Origin: Neelides folsomi | Taxonomy: Eukaryota; Arthropoda; Collembola; Neelipleona; Neelidae | Reading direction: 5' to 3' | Length of the DNA: 64,000 nucleotides | Assembly (NCBI GenBank): GCA_034687125.1 | Contig: JAQGBZ010000272.1 | Location: 22,890 to 86,889 of the forward strand | Shown here: positions 10,716 through 26,961 of the stretch, one piece after another | Numbering within the stretch: position 1 is the stretch's first letter | Layout: each line of letters starts with the position of its first letter | Program-made: the position numbers and the translations under genes | The notes under the pieces: generated by a model | What the model was told of the DNA's origin: nothing | Databases searched by the model: none | What the model saw: the letters and a program-made list of their open reading frames with translations, nothing else

Positions 10716-13582
10716 TTCTTCAGTATCAAAAAACAATAGCCGAATAAATAAGATTTCAAAGCATAAATGGAAATAGCGAAAAGGTACGCTTGGTAAAGGT
10801 ACAATTCATTTTTCAATTTCAACAAAACTCATGACTTGTCATTTCAAGCTTTCACAAAACCGACTTTTTATGAAATGTCTTAAAAATTTCATCTACTTGG
10901 TTCATAAAATAAGATCACCAATGTGGATAGAAATAAATCTTTTGTTCAGTTTTTTAAGGTAAATGTTTACAAATTAACCCAATTTAAATAAAATTACATT
11001 TCATGTGCATTATGTTATTATTTATATTCTAAATGAAAAACATACACAATTTACACCAAAATCAGAATAAAATGAAGTGAAAGATAAAATCTTAAGCCTA
11101 ATGCTAAAAGATGAGTAAAACAGAAGAGAACAGAAGTTTAGAGGAAATTAAAGGAAGATAAATAGTTTAAAATTAAGTGAAAGGTGAAAGTAATTAAAAT
11201 GGGATTTCTCTAATCTTCTCAAGTGCTTCTTCTGGAAGAATGGACGAGATCTGAGATTGAGTAGTGAAGAGAGGAAGAAGGAAGAGACAAAGTTTGAAGT
11301 GGAAATTAAATGGTTAATTGCCTCCAACGAATTCAACTCCTCAGCAAATCGAACGTTTTCTCTTCTCACTGACGAATTATCCCGAATTCGGGGATAAAAG
11401 AAAAAGCATTACAAAGATTGCGAAGAAATTGGAATTATTCAAAATGTAGGGCTTCAGTCACCCTCATTTTTCTCTGACAGTTGTGCGAAGGAAGTCGACA
11501 CGACCGTCAAGTTGTCTTTTCCTTTTTTCACTATTAACTCAACTGTGCCAAATATAATCTGTGAGTTTCCCCAATGCAAAAATTTACTCTTTACTTTCTT
11601 CTATGGTTCGCACGCGATCATTATCATTAGATAAGCAAAAAGAAGAAAGGTAGTTGAAATAAAACGTTAATGAATTCTTCATTTCTTTGGTTTTAATCCA
11701 TCCATATAGATAGGTTCGGAGACATATGAGAGGATTGAGAGAGTCGGAGTCGTTGTAATAAATAAACATACGAAGAGTTGGAAAGTATGTTAACTATCGA
11801 TTTGACATTCTCACTCTCGTGCTTTTACCCTTCGACTCTCCTTACAATTAATTGACAACAGACAACTTATTATTAGGAGCATCTGAAACATGAAACGATG
11901 AATCCCTTCAATTCCTTTGGACAAATTATAACCTCGATGTTATACAAAATAGTATACGAAGATATATAAATAATTCTATATATCTCGACGTCATGATTCT
12001 CATGAACATTTTACTTTAATGAACTTGCTATAATTTGTGATAACATCTTCAAGGTAAATGTAAATCATGGACATGACCGAAATATATAAATTCTCTATAT
12101 TACATGTACAATACAAATACATTTAAAACAATACCCATGTATGATATATACTTACTACCTACTTATTATGTATGTTTGTACTACTTATAATAATGCTATG
12201 TAGATATATGGTACTTTTTTAGTATACCATAAGTAATAAAAAATTATCTAAAAACAGATCAAAAATGATAAAAAGGAAGGAGATCCAGCTTATTAATATG
12301 AATATAAACCATTAATATAAAGTAAGGTAAGTGTAAGTACGCAGTTCATGATCAATACACATTCATAAGTGTTGTACGTACTATGTAGGTAGTGAAAAGC
12401 ATGAATCTTGAATGTGAATATCACAACTGTATGAATTCACCTGTTTTCGCTTGACTAACTCGAAAGATTTCTTTACACTCGAGAAATGCGCACGAAATTT
12501 TCTTTGAAAAATAGAGATAGCAAATTACTTACAATTGAAATGTTATAACGTCATCGTCTCATCTTTGATGCTATTTATAGATAATCTAAGAAGCTGACCT
12601 TTACAAAGGTAACATTATGTGCTTACGAATAGGATTAACACTTAATTTATTACATAAGGTCTGCATCACTTTTAACTTTACTTATAGTGATGCCGATATT
12701 CAACAATTAGTCATTTCGCTCTTGATGTTTAATCAGATTTAAGAATTCTTGTTAAAATCCATTGAAAATATTTCTTAAACTTTGCCGCTAATTGACAATT
12801 TTGCTCTAATTAATGGCGTTATTATCTATTATACTATTTAGTGTATTTTGCATAGTATGGGTTTAATCGTTTTGCTGTTAATTTTTTATTGACAAGTTGA
12901 TTAATCGACTCAACTTGATCAATAATGTTTTACCTTGTCTAAGGTTTAATTACAATTTATCCATCATTGTTGATCAGGTTTGTTTTACTTTATATGAACA
13001 CGGTAAATGATCATCAAATATTTAAAAGACAATTGAGGACACAGTCAGAGAAAATACATATAAACCACAATGCAAGATTATTTTGTTCTTCTAGGTTATT
13101 TAATTTGGGTTAATTGATTGGCTAAATAAAATAAAATGATTATTTTTAATTATGCGTCTGACTAAACCGAGGACCGAGTCGCATTTAAAGACCACTCCAA
13201 CTCCAACTTAAAGTCGTGTTTTGAATTTAAGATAAATGTATTGGATATGATGTTATACAATATACCCAGTATATCATAAAGGTATTCCAAATGTACTATA
13301 TATTTCGCAATAATGGTCTAAATATCCCAACTATCCTAATATTTATATCTTACTTATTACCTATCATTATAATACATAATTTATACATAACAATCTTAAA
13401 TCATTGATATTGAATTGTCATTGCGTCTAAATGTGTATATGGTAAAAATGATAAATTTGATTTAGAATTATTTTATTTCACAATCAAAAAAAGAAAGATG
13501 GAAAGAATGAGAATAAATTAAATAAATGTGTATTCATGTAGGTAAGAAGAAAAATTAAGAATGATCTGAATTTCTGAATGAA
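10716..13582. other. Intergenic region, nothing assigned
   Basis: AT-rich spacer between the 5' end of the acyl-CoA synthetase and the 3' end of eIF6. The 73-codon minus frame at 11148-11369 could include 5' untranslated sequence of the synthetase but has no protein motif. I see nothing else in it. Confidence 0.5.
13472..13477 (-). terminator. Polyadenylation signal of eIF6
   Basis: TTTATT on plus (AATAAA on minus) lies 106 nt beyond the eIF6 stop codon. Confidence 0.35.
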
Positions 13583-14717
13583 TTAAGTCAAACTCTCAAT
13601 AAGAGCAGTTCTCATGCTCTCCGTCTGAGAAGAAAGGCCAGCTCCAGTGTTGAGACGAAAAACGGATTCAAGAAGTGAGAGTTCTGTTGCTGTCGTGTCG
13701 AGACCACAAAACAATGACCAATCATTAGCTACCAATCCGGCTCCAACAACTTCACTTCCACGATTGATGCTCCCAGCCTAGATAAATATAATCAATGTTA
13801 TAAATTACAAATTACATTTTTGCATTTATTGGACTAAATACAAAATACTCGAAAACTAATGAAATAATTTTAGATTATATTAAAAATGAGATTCTTACAA
13901 CAAGGGGGACTTGTAAAAGGGAGCTAAGTTCATCTTGCTCATTCGAAGTTGTTTTCGGGTGGACCAATCCTCCTTGATTTGTGAAAACGCAATAGGATCC
14001 AACAAGAGCATTATTCGCAACAGATTGACGAAACACTTCAACTTGAAGAACATCTTGAAGAATTTCTTCAGTTTCCTTTAAATAAGATAAAATACAATAT
14101 TAAAATCTATGTTAGGTAAAGATATTTGCATGAAATCTTATTTGAATATCCTTACTCGATCGAGGTCTGGATGCGTAAGGGCGACATAATCATTACAAGA
14201 TATGACATTTCCAAGGGCAGATAATCTTTCTTCAACTCGCTGAATTTTAACTGCATCAGGAAGTGAATTTCGAAGTTGTTGGAGTTCTTGATCAGTTGTT
14301 GAGTTTGGAACTAATAAGCCATGTCGATTTCCTAAATATTAATTCAAATATTAATTTTATATCCTAATCTCCTAAATGAATACCAAACCTTTATAATATT
14401 AAAATATGAGTGAAGCTAGTGAATATTTTTAATTACCAACTGTGAGTCTGCCAACAATTCTGCAGCCTCCGACCGATGCATGAACCACCGGAATTGTGTC
14501 AGCCAATTCAGATTCAAAAACGCTAATAAATAAAATCGCAAGGTATTAATTTATCTAATTTGATCAGCATTATTCTTTTCATATTCAACATATTGTAATG
14601 AAAATCATACCTGTAAAAATTTGCCGAACCACCAATAGCCACCAAGGCATACGTGTTCGTCAACTTCGAGAAGACTCCTATTTCATTATTATTTTCAAAT
14701 TGAGTTCGGACCGCCAT
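13583..14717 (-). CDS. EIF6: Eukaryotic translation initiation factor 6 (5 exons)
   Basis: Exons: 14611-14717, 14437-14522, 14156-14331, 13899-14075, 13583-13777; 741 nt, 246 residues, against 245 in human. eIF6 binds the 60S ribosomal subunit, keeps it apart from 40S, and is needed for 60S biogenesis in nucleus and cytoplasm. The protein matches the family end to end: [20 protein letters not shown] at the start, [65 protein letters not shown] and [18 protein letters not shown] near the end. Splice phases 2,1,0,0 all close. It is a single compact housekeeping gene with introns of about 80-120 nt and nothing odd. Confidence 0.97.
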
Positions 14718-15826
14718 GTTGTTAAAAATTCAGTTGATCTTTAGTAATTCGATTCGAGTTTAATAAGTCCTGCTAATGATAAAATATATTATAGATTAAA
14801 TGCACCTTCTTTTGATAACAATAACATGCCATCATGCCACACTGTTTGGTAAAATAAGTAAAACAACAAAAATAATATTTAAATAAGTTTACTTTAATAG
14901 AATTTAACACTCACCGAGATCCAAAACCGACCAGTTGGAAATTTCAATCCAAATGTACCTAAATAAGGTATTAAGTTATTTAACTGTAATTTAGTGATTG
15001 AAGAAATTGAAGCCTGATAAAGTGATGACTCTTCACTCAAAATTTTGCCTAAACGTTCTGAGCCAATGCAAGAATTTAATTAGCAAGTATATAATGCTTA
15101 TATGGCCGCCACGAGCAATCCCACGATGTTTGCTTGAAGCGAATGAAATTTCGCTATAGCACAATGCAATTGCAATGAACGAATCAAATGCACACCGAAC
15201 CTTGCATTTCAAATTACGGACCTAACAGACATGAAATAGTAATCAATGGGGCGAAATGTGACATTGACTAAAAAAATGAAAATTTATATATGATTTTCGC
15301 TTTCAAGTAAATGAAATATTTAACTTTGTCAAATTTTAAATTTCAAATATTTTATTTTAAATCTATAATCGGTTCTTGGTTGTTCAAACTTCACTTTACA
15401 CTTTTTAAGCCTAGTTTATGTATGTATTTATTAGTTATTATATAAAAAGTTGTTGAGCTTATTAAGATTATGAAGAATGTCAGTATATAAGTTACAAGAA
15501 GTTTAGAAATTTTTATAAAAGGCAATATAAGAAAATTACTTTATGCTATAATAAATAATATTAACACAAACAAAATAATATTGAACCAAATATTATTTTA
15601 ACACAAATAAATGATATCATATTGAAGAACACTTATAAATTAGTGTTATTTAAGGTATTAGTAATGTTCTGTATTTCAATTAATATACTCGAAAAAGATC
15701 TGAATATTATTTTAGTACAAATTAGCTAATGTAGGTAATGTAATAATGTGAAATTGTATTTTCAGGAGGTGATGCATTAATTATATAAATACCACCGAGT
15801 TAATTTAAAGTGAATGTTTACAATTT
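14718..15826. other. Spacer between eIF6 and ATAD2
   Basis: No gene seen. The stretch 15090-15260 is less AT-rich and holds the palindrome TGCAATTGCA and several CG dinucleotides. It may be part of the eIF6 promoter, which would be about 400 bp upstream of the start codon. Confidence 0.4.
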
Positions 15827-18800
15827 TTAACATTTTAGGAAATCACTAATGATCACCTCCATGATTTCGATCAAACCAATTTTGTCATGAGTCAAATAAT
15901 GTTCCTCACAAGCTTTTAGAAGATGAAAACGAATTTGAGTAAGTTGGACGACTGAACAATCAATGGTGGCGACCAAGAGAGACAATTCGATTTTCTTCAA
16001 CCGATCCGCATACTTCTCTCGAGAATTACCTACAAAAAATAATTAAATTAGTGACAAATTCCATCTAAATATATTAATTGTAATAAAAAGAATAATTCTT
16101 ATTAGAATTAGAAAAACTTACAAAAAATGAAACCAGATTCACACTGAATTGCCTCAGTGTCAATTTCTATAAAGTCAATTCCTCCATTTGGCATATTGGG
16201 TTCATCAACATGACCAAGAACGATTTCTTTATCATTTGCAAAAGGATCTTCAATTGTTACTTTCTCAGTATCAAATTCCATATTGTTCAATACATTTTGT
16301 GTTTCACTAGCAGAATTAGAATATTCATTCGTAGCATCGTTATCTTCTTCAGCAGATGGCAGTTTCTCAGTCTTGATATCAAACTTGGCCTTCTTGGGCA
16401 CAGATTTCCTGTTCCAGCTCTTTCTCTTTTTCTTTCTTGTAACTTTTAGAGTCACCGGACTCTTCTTTGGACCAGATACATTATTTTGAACAGTTTCAAT
16501 CGCAACGCTTTTCCTTACTCTGGAATTTTGAGCAATTGGTGTACTAGCTGCTGATGGTGGAAGAGAAACGATTGATTTTACAACTGGTGTAGATTTTTTA
16601 GCCTTTTTCTTGTTTTCTCTCTCTTCCCGAGCTTTTACAATTCCTATTAAATAATAAATATTAATCTTATAATTATCATTATCTTTAAGTAAGTACTGAG
16701 TGAGTACGTTATAATAACACGTTATTGTGTAAATGTAAAATAAATAAAAGATTTCAAACTTACTCTGACAATTTTTTTCAAAGTTTGGATCCATTTCAAG
16801 ATCAATGTAGAGATGAGCCATATCTCTCAATTCATTTGCTCTGTGGCGGATACGCTATACAATCAACAAATGAATAATGTAATTATAAATTTTGCTAAGA
16901 AAATCTTTAGAATGAACAGATTTTAAAGTCAAGGTGTTAACTTCTGAATATTTTTACAATTTTAAATGATACCTTGTCTTGGTCTGTGGTGCATGGGTTA
17001 TAACTGAGAGCATTGGTTGTAATGAGTGCGATGTCATCAAGAAACTGTTTGGCTGAAAAATACTCCCCTTGGTCCAATTTACACATCATGGTTTCAAGAT
17101 CCATTGGTTCTTTCACACAATCGTAATAATCCGGAACTTCTTCCAAGTCGACAGGTTTTGTGAACTCCGTGAATCTAATTCATTTAAATCATTAAATTCA
17201 TAAAATGAACATTATTTACTAATGTAGTTTTAGATAATTAAAAAAATTCTCACTTTCTATCTTTGGCCAATTTTGAAATGATCTGACGAAGGAAAACTCT
17301 GAGTTCTCTCATAATAATATTTTCTTCTTTTTCAATCTCGGCTATTTCTTGAGCAGTGGGTTCGGGTTCTGGCTCTGGAGGTGCAATGGGCAATTCTTCA
17401 TTCATGACTGAATTTAAAAAAAGTTAAATAGTTAGAAAAATTCAACAATTTTATATTTAAGAACTTTCTTATTTAGTGAATCATCATCAAATTACCTTGA
17501 ACAGGTTGATACTTCACGTAAAGTGCATGTTTTGAGAAAATGGGTTCAAAAAAGGCTTCACGTTCCTCATCACTTGGATTTTGGACATATAATTTATATT
17601 GATTGAAGAAATTTGCAATGTCTTGGTCGATAATATGAAAATCGTCTTGAGAGGTCGTTGCAAGAAAAAGAAGAGGAGATGTGACATTCTGAACAATCTG
17701 CTTCTTTAAAATTTCTTGAGCCATTGGACTCAGAACTTTCCAAAGTTGGCCAATTGATGGAATATAAAGAATTGAGCCATTTGGATGACGAAGACTTTCA
17801 GCAATTATCTAAACGAAATTAAAATCCATATTTAAATCTAGAGTTAGAAAGTCCTAGAATGTTTTTTCGTATTTTTAACTTATACGTACGTAAATTAATA
17901 AAATAATTTATAAATTGTTCAACCTGTGTAACGGCTGCTGCATCACCATAAGCGTCCTTCAATGAAATTGTTTCCAAACTAATAGTGTTGACCGGAATTG
18001 CTTCAACAGAATTGAGAATCGCCGGAACAATAAATGAATCAATGCAACTCTCCAAATTTTGTGCAATCAAAATGCATCTTTTTGATCCTGGTTCCTTAAG
18101 AGTGTTCAATTTGTATGGGAATACTTTTTCAAGCATTTCAATTCCCTGTTCAACTGCACTTTTTAAAAGCGGTTCCATACATAAGGGAAGTGGAGCTGCT
18201 GGAGATTTCACACTGAAAATTGATCTTTCCATTGACCGACTCACTGACTTCATGGCATTTTCGATATCCACATGCTCAATACGAATTGATTTGTAGTCAA
18301 TGAGCAACTTTTGTTTCGATGAGTAAATCTGGGGATATTTTCTCTTAAGAGCGCACATGTTTGCTTCGGCACAGAGGAACTTTAAATCTGCTCCACTGAA
18401 GCCGACGCAAGCATTGGCCAAAGCATCCAACTGACCATTGCTGAGAATTTCATTTTCAGAGTCATTTTTACTCAAATGAACTTTAATGATGTCTTTTCGT
18501 CCCTAAAAACACAACATTATTAATATTTGTTTCATTAAACTATCTTCTATTTTTTGATTCATCTATTTAAAGTATTTAAAATTTCAAAAATTCATAAGAT
18601 TCTAAAATTTACTTCAAGTGAAGGGAGAAAGAACTCAAATTCATAATCGAATCTTCCTGGACGTCGAAGCGCCGGGTCAACTGAATCAATTCTGTTCGTT
18701 GCTCCAATCACTATAACTTCTCCACGGTCCTTAAGCCCATCAAGTTCGGCCAGAAAAGTCGAGACGATCGAATTATGAATTTGGTCCTATAGTTGAATTG

Positions 18801-21047
18801 AAAATTGGTGTTAATGGTCATTTAAATTATTATTTAAATATCAAATAAAAAATTAATTATGGAATTATATTTAAAGATCAGAAAATAAAAGGTGGGTGTT
18901 TACCGTTTTAGAAGAGCGAACTGGAGCCAAGCCATCAATTTCATCAAAGAAAATAATACTCGGTTGATTCTTTGCAGCTTGTTCGAAGAGGAGTTTAAGA
19001 TGTCGTTCCGATTCTCCGACCCACCTTTAAAATAACAAAAATTAATATTAATTTTTTAATTATAGTAAATATAATTTTATACTTATTGTTAAATGGCAAT
19101 GTTCATTACTTGTTGAGAATATCAGCTCCCTTCCTCATATAAAATGAAACTTTTTTCGATCCAATCATGGAGCATTCAGCTGCAAGGGCCCTTGCCAAAA
19201 GAGTTTTTCCGGTTCCTGGTGGTCCATGAAAAATGATCCCTCGAGGTGGAGTGATATTGCGATTGACAAAAAATTCTTTGTACATCATTGGGAACACAAC
19301 GACTTCTTTCAATTTATCAATATATTTACTCAATCCGCCGACTGATTCGAAAGTGACAGAAGGATCAACTTCAATTGAATGAAAATCTCCAGATAAAGCT
19401 TTCTGTAGATTTAAAGAGAACATTTATTCGGTAAGTATTAACTAAATAATTAGACTGTATACTATATATTTTCTACATAGACTTTATAAACAAAAACCTT
19501 TGATGAAGATTTTTCAAAAGCGGTCATTCCAGAATAGCGATTTTTCTTTTTGGGAGATTTCTGCCTGGATTCTTGTTCAGAATCTGATGAAGAACTCGAA
19601 CTCGAACTCCCAAAATTCATATCCATAAAATTACTTTTTCTCTTACGTCGGAGCAAATCTTCAATATTCCTTTGACCTCCAATATACACTATGATTGACA
19701 AATTAAAAATAATGTAAATAATATTTTTAAATCTAAATGAATATCTTATAATAACCATTAATATTCATACATTGAGGTCGTTTAGTCTTTGATCTATCTC
19801 TCAATCTGCTCCGTATTGGCTCATCTTGAAATCTTTGAGGTCGTCGAGCACTGCTAGCTGTCCGTGCTGCAGTTCTTCTCAAAGATCGCCCTGAATGATC
19901 CGAATAAGCTGGAGTTTCCTGATTTGAGTTTGAGTGAGATTGAGAAAGAACTTTTTCATTGTAATTTTTCCTTGACGTTCGCGACTTCAGTCTTGAATAC
20001 AAGTCCTATATATAATTTCAATAGTTTGTTAAAATACCAACTAAAATTAATATTAATTTTTCATAATTTTTAATACTTAATCTGGAATATATTTTAAACT
20101 TACACCAGTGGTGCTATTTGTATTATCATCATGCTCAACTTCCTCGTCTGATTTCTCATCATCTTTATCTTTTGAGTTTGTATGATTTGCATCTCTTTCC
20201 TTATCTTCAAATGCCACCGAGCGTCTGGTTGTTCGCCTCAATCGAGACGAATCTTCCTGTGGTTCACTCCGTTCACTTTGTTCTAATGATGGTTCTTCTC
20301 TGTATTCATAAGACTTCCTAGTTGATCTTCTGCTAGGATAGCCTCGTGCATCTGGTCCACCACCAACAATCCAACTTTTATTATAACTTGATTCTTTAAT
20401 TCTGGATGAGCGTCTTGTTCCCACTATTAATTTATTCATGCAAATAATTTTTATTGAAAATTTTGGAATCTAAATACACCATACACCGTTTTATAATATT
20501 AAAAATATTTAAAGTACACCAAACACCAATTTATATTTAAAGTATTAAAAATTTAAAAGGTAAATTCTGGGACAAACCTTCGTATTTTTCCTTTTCGCTG
20601 TCCTCTTCGTCTTCAAATGTGGAATCTTCATCTTCGGCAGACTCTTCAGAAAGAGAATGTTCCTCATCCAATTCAGAATTCCCTTCTTCGTCCAAATCTC
20701 GATTTTCTTTATTGTCATCTTCATTTTCAGAAGAAAAACAATCCTCGGAAGTTTCTCCTTTCTAAAATTGAATAAAATGCTAAATTGTATAATATTGAAC
20801 ATAGCATGAGAAAAATTTTAAATGTATAATTTTGATAATTTTCATTATTTAAGATATAACTTAATTAACAAATTACTATTTTTGAAGGAGATATAATCGG
20901 AGTTTTGGATCTCACAACCAGAGCGCATTCTGTCTTTCGCGATGCACTTCTTGTAAGAACTACCGGAGCCGGAAGGACCGGTAATTTTTCTTCTTCATAT
21001 TGACCTCTCTTCTTTGCCGAACTGTTTGTTGAATTTAATTGCTTCAT
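15827..21047 (-). CDS. ATAD2: ATAD2-type bromodomain AAA ATPase (15 exons)
   Basis: Exons: 20877-21047, 20578-20761, 20104-20423, 19771-20005, 19498-19688, 19110-19402, 18904-19024, 18613-18786, 17924-18502, 17496-17808, 17254-17407, 16973-17174, 16764-16854, 16122-16643, 15827-16029; 3753 nt, 1250 residues. ATAD2 proteins are nuclear, chromatin-bound AAA ATPases that recognise acetylated histones. Order: acidic/basic Ser-rich N-terminus (to about 365, with a nine-Ser run), AAA1 with Walker A GPPGTGKT (427-434) and Walker [10 protein letters not shown] (D492, E493), a degenerate AAA2 lacking a P-loop (about 640-860), and a bromodomain ending YNP with acetyl-lysine-binding Asn971. A basic linker and the conserved C-terminal helix bundle follow. 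An acceptor-like TACTCAG precedes the start codon, so a 5' exon is likely. ATAD2 versus ATAD2B cannot be separated here. Confidence 0.94.
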
Positions 21048-21120
21048 TGGAACTCCTGAGTATAAAAATAATATATTTAAATCGCTTCGATATATTTATT
21101 ATACATTATACTTATTTTTT

Positions 21121-21312
21121 AGCTCCAACTTTTCCCCTTACCTTTTATCAACGAGTATTTGAAGACTTTGGAGTTTTAAGTCTTTTGAAGACTAAATTTG
21201 AAATTTGAAATGCTTTTTATTGACGATTCTTGTCAGATGCTTTATCGATATTTTGATCACTTCTGTACCATGCAGATCATACTTTGTCAATTTGACCTAA
21301 AATGACTAGGTT
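21121..21312 (-). pseudogene. Fragment of a duplicated aldehyde dehydrogenase exon
   Basis: This stretch aligns along its length with ALDH exon 8 (plus coordinates about 22961-23118). Shared blocks in order include TTTTCCC, TTTTATCAA, GAGT-TTTG-AG, TCTTTTGAA, TTGACGATTCT, TTTTGATCACTTC (TTTTGGTCACTTC in the gene) and GTACCAT (ATACCAT). The minus-strand translation keeps WYRSDQ (WYGSDQ in the gene) and KRLKT but is broken by stops and a small insertion. It is a dead partial copy lying between the ATAD2 5' end and the intact gene, in the same orientation, so a local tandem duplication is likely. Confidence 0.8.
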
Positions 21313-21469
21313 TATATTGAAGTAAGAACGTAAACTGTAATAGCTAAATGTGAAATTGAATTGAATCAAAAGTAATGCATTAGATAGACATTTAAATCTA
21401 AATATTTTTAATCAGACAAAAGACAAAACAAAGTTCCTATCTATTTCTCAGTTCTCCACCCAGCTTATG

Positions 21470-21492
21470 ATAACATAGGGTTCCTATGTTAT
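21470..21492. repeat. Perfect short palindrome
   Basis: ATAACATAGG and its exact complement CCTATGTTAT are separated by GTT, about 420 bp upstream of the ATAD2 start. It could be a binding site for a dimeric regulator or a chance hairpin. Confidence 0.5.
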
Positions 21493-21650
21493 AGAATAGG
21501 GATACATCGCGCCATTCATTTCAATTCCCGCTTACTGTCACAATCTGGCTTTTAGATCCTTTAAAACCAATGTCTTGTAATTGACGCTCTTAAAGACATT
21601 CTATTTAAATATGCCTTTATTACATAGATTTTAAAATTAAATAATTTAAT

Positions 21651-21770
21651 GGTGTTTTTATTTTTTATTATTAATTATCGTGTTTTATTATTTATGATTA
21701 ATTATTATTTATGATTAATTACGGCGTTTTTATTATTTATCATTAATAATTGTGTTTTTAATAATAAATG
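21651..21770. repeat. Degenerate tandem repeat, about 27-bp unit
   Basis: About four imperfect copies of a unit like GTGTTTTTATTATTTATGAT followed by TAATTA run back to back just downstream of the ALDH stop codon. Confidence 0.55.
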
Positions 21771-21800
21771 TAAAACAAGAATGTTGAATAAATAAACGTT

Positions 21801-21806
21801 TTTATT
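21801..21806 (-). terminator. Polyadenylation signal of ALDH
   Basis: TTTATT on plus (AATAAA on minus) lies 23 nt beyond the ALDH stop codon. Confidence 0.45.
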
Positions 21807-21828
21807 TAATTTTAAATATAATTCAATT

Positions 21829-24724
<2,896 letters not shown>

Positions 24725-26961
24725 TTTAAAGAGATTTGCAATATTTCTACTATGAATGATCAAACAATTTCATTGAATAACTGCCAAATTAAGTTGAAAA
24801 TTGAGAATAGATAACAGAGACATATTGAATTTGAAGTGGAAGGTTCATAGTCCGTTGATTGAACAAAACAGATAGGAAACAAGTTCGGGAATTAATGTTA
24901 TTTACTCAATGCTTTATAAATTACAATCAATTATCAAATTGAGTTTCTTGTAACCTATATATTACATATGCGAGTTTGGATATATCACACAGTATCTGTT
25001 TCTAAACACAGTTAAGAATCAGGATGTTCTACATTATATCCTTGTTGTGTCTATACGGCATATTTATATTTTTTAAAATATTTTGTAAAGCTTTTAATCA
25101 TTTAATTAAATTATAAAATATAATCTCTATCAAATTAAAATAATTTGCCTCAATTAAATTAATTTGGAGTTACGTACTATTATTTAATAATACAATAAGC
25201 ACTTATTCCTTATTCTCATTTCATTTTCAAATGTTATATTTTATATTTTAAAGAAAGATTTAAAATGCCCATCCCTGCTCTCTTTATGTAAGGAAAGATC
25301 TTACAACATCCACATATCAGTACTTCATGTATCATATATACATACTTTTAAATATTTGTATTAGATAATTTGACTGTGTATGCTTATATGGTGTATGTAA
25401 TTATGAGATTTATTTTATGCAGTTAAATAAGTTAACTTATGAAACTTATGAATTACATATTATTATTTGTATGTTTTTATCAATAATTTATGACATAAGT
25501 TCATACATAATATCTACATGTAAGATAAGAATTATATAGTATTTATCATGTGAGCATTTAAAGTTCAAAGGAGGAACTATTTTATATTAATAAAACATCT
25601 TTGTGCTTATATATTTAAACGATTAAGTGCATTAAAGTAAATTTACAAAATTAATAAGAAGTTACCTAAGTATAAGTATGATCATTAATCATTACTCATT
25701 ATGAACGTTCCGCGGTCTTGTGACTTCCGACGTTCATTGACATTTGACGGATAAGAGAAATGGCACTGGACCAAGAGCTGGACCATTTATTTGACACATG
25801 TTAATTTAATCTATTTAACTAATTATGAAATGCTATAAATGGAGAGGAAGATTGTACTTCTATAGCGGGTAAATTCTTATTTAACATTAAAAGCTAATTG
25901 AAATTGACTTATGAAATATATGTAAAATATTAGATAATATAACGGACATTATGAGAATTGAGTATTGAATAAAATATGGTTCTGATCATATCTGTAATTC
26001 TAATATAATATAAAAATATGTATTTGTAAGGAAGAATTACACTGTTATAAATAAAAATTTCCTGAATGACTTCGAGGATGGAAATGGTCAGGATAATTGT
26101 GACAGAATTCCCAACTTTTGTGTGGCTATTGATATTGATTGATTGATTACTTCAAAAACTGGGTGGCCCGTGACCCGTGTCTTAAATGTACCCATGTACT
26201 ATCTATTACTACTTAAGTACGTGGTACGTGCTTAAGTATCTGTCCGAAGTTACAATAAATATATTAGTAAGTTTGAAGTATCACATTACTTTTAATCCAT
26301 CATATTTTGAAAATCTTTCTTTTTGAAACCCATTTATTCACCAACCCCTGTCAGATTTTGAAAAGCCACACAAAAAGAGGATTTGGATATTTGACGAAAC
26401 AATACAAAAAAGAACAGAACCATTCAAGAAACAAAGAAATTCTCCCCATTCAACAAAACAAATTCATCAAAACTTTCTGTTATTCCTGACCACCTTGGAC
26501 AGGTTTAGTTGTAGTTTCTCACCCCACTACTCTAAAATTAGGAATAAGCCACATGTTAGAAGGGGTTTATTTAAGGGCCCTTCATGAACACTTCCACCTT
26601 AATTTCCATCCTTACTCATTTTTTTTCTCTTTAGTCCGATCACCAAGTCCCTTCTGGAACAACCCCCAATCTCCTTTTCTGTCCGGAATCATTTTGTATA
26701 TTTATTTAGCATCTTGGCAAGAGAGCAAAATCAAAGCTGTCATGTAGTATGTCATATAGCCAAATTCACATTTACCATTTGACACATTTGCACAGTTTCA
26801 ATAAATTACCAATTTCCGAATCCCGTGAGTAGAAAGTTACCTTGAGATCAATGTAAGTGAATCAACGTCTTTTGGTGTTATGTCATCTCTTTCCTCCCAT
26901 CTACGGAGACTTGTGCAAAGAAACAACTTTAAAGGTAATAATTAGCAGGTGCGGCGGGGAA
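24725..26961. other. Divergent intergenic region between ALDH and desaturase A
   Basis: Both flanking genes point outward, so this 2.2-kb stretch carries both promoters. The left 1.3 kb is strongly AT-rich with no gene. From about 26040 the base composition rises; there is an SRE-like site at 26518, a TTTAAGGGCCC stretch near 26568 and a CCAAT motif near 26808. Confidence 0.55.
26518..26527 (+). promoter_or_regulatory. SRE-like motif upstream of desaturase A
   Basis: CTCACCCCAC differs from the classic sterol regulatory element ATCACCCCAC at one position and lies 435 bp upstream of the desaturase A start codon. Desaturases are known SREBP targets in animals. A ten-base match can arise by chance, so this is only a candidate. 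Confidence 0.3.
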
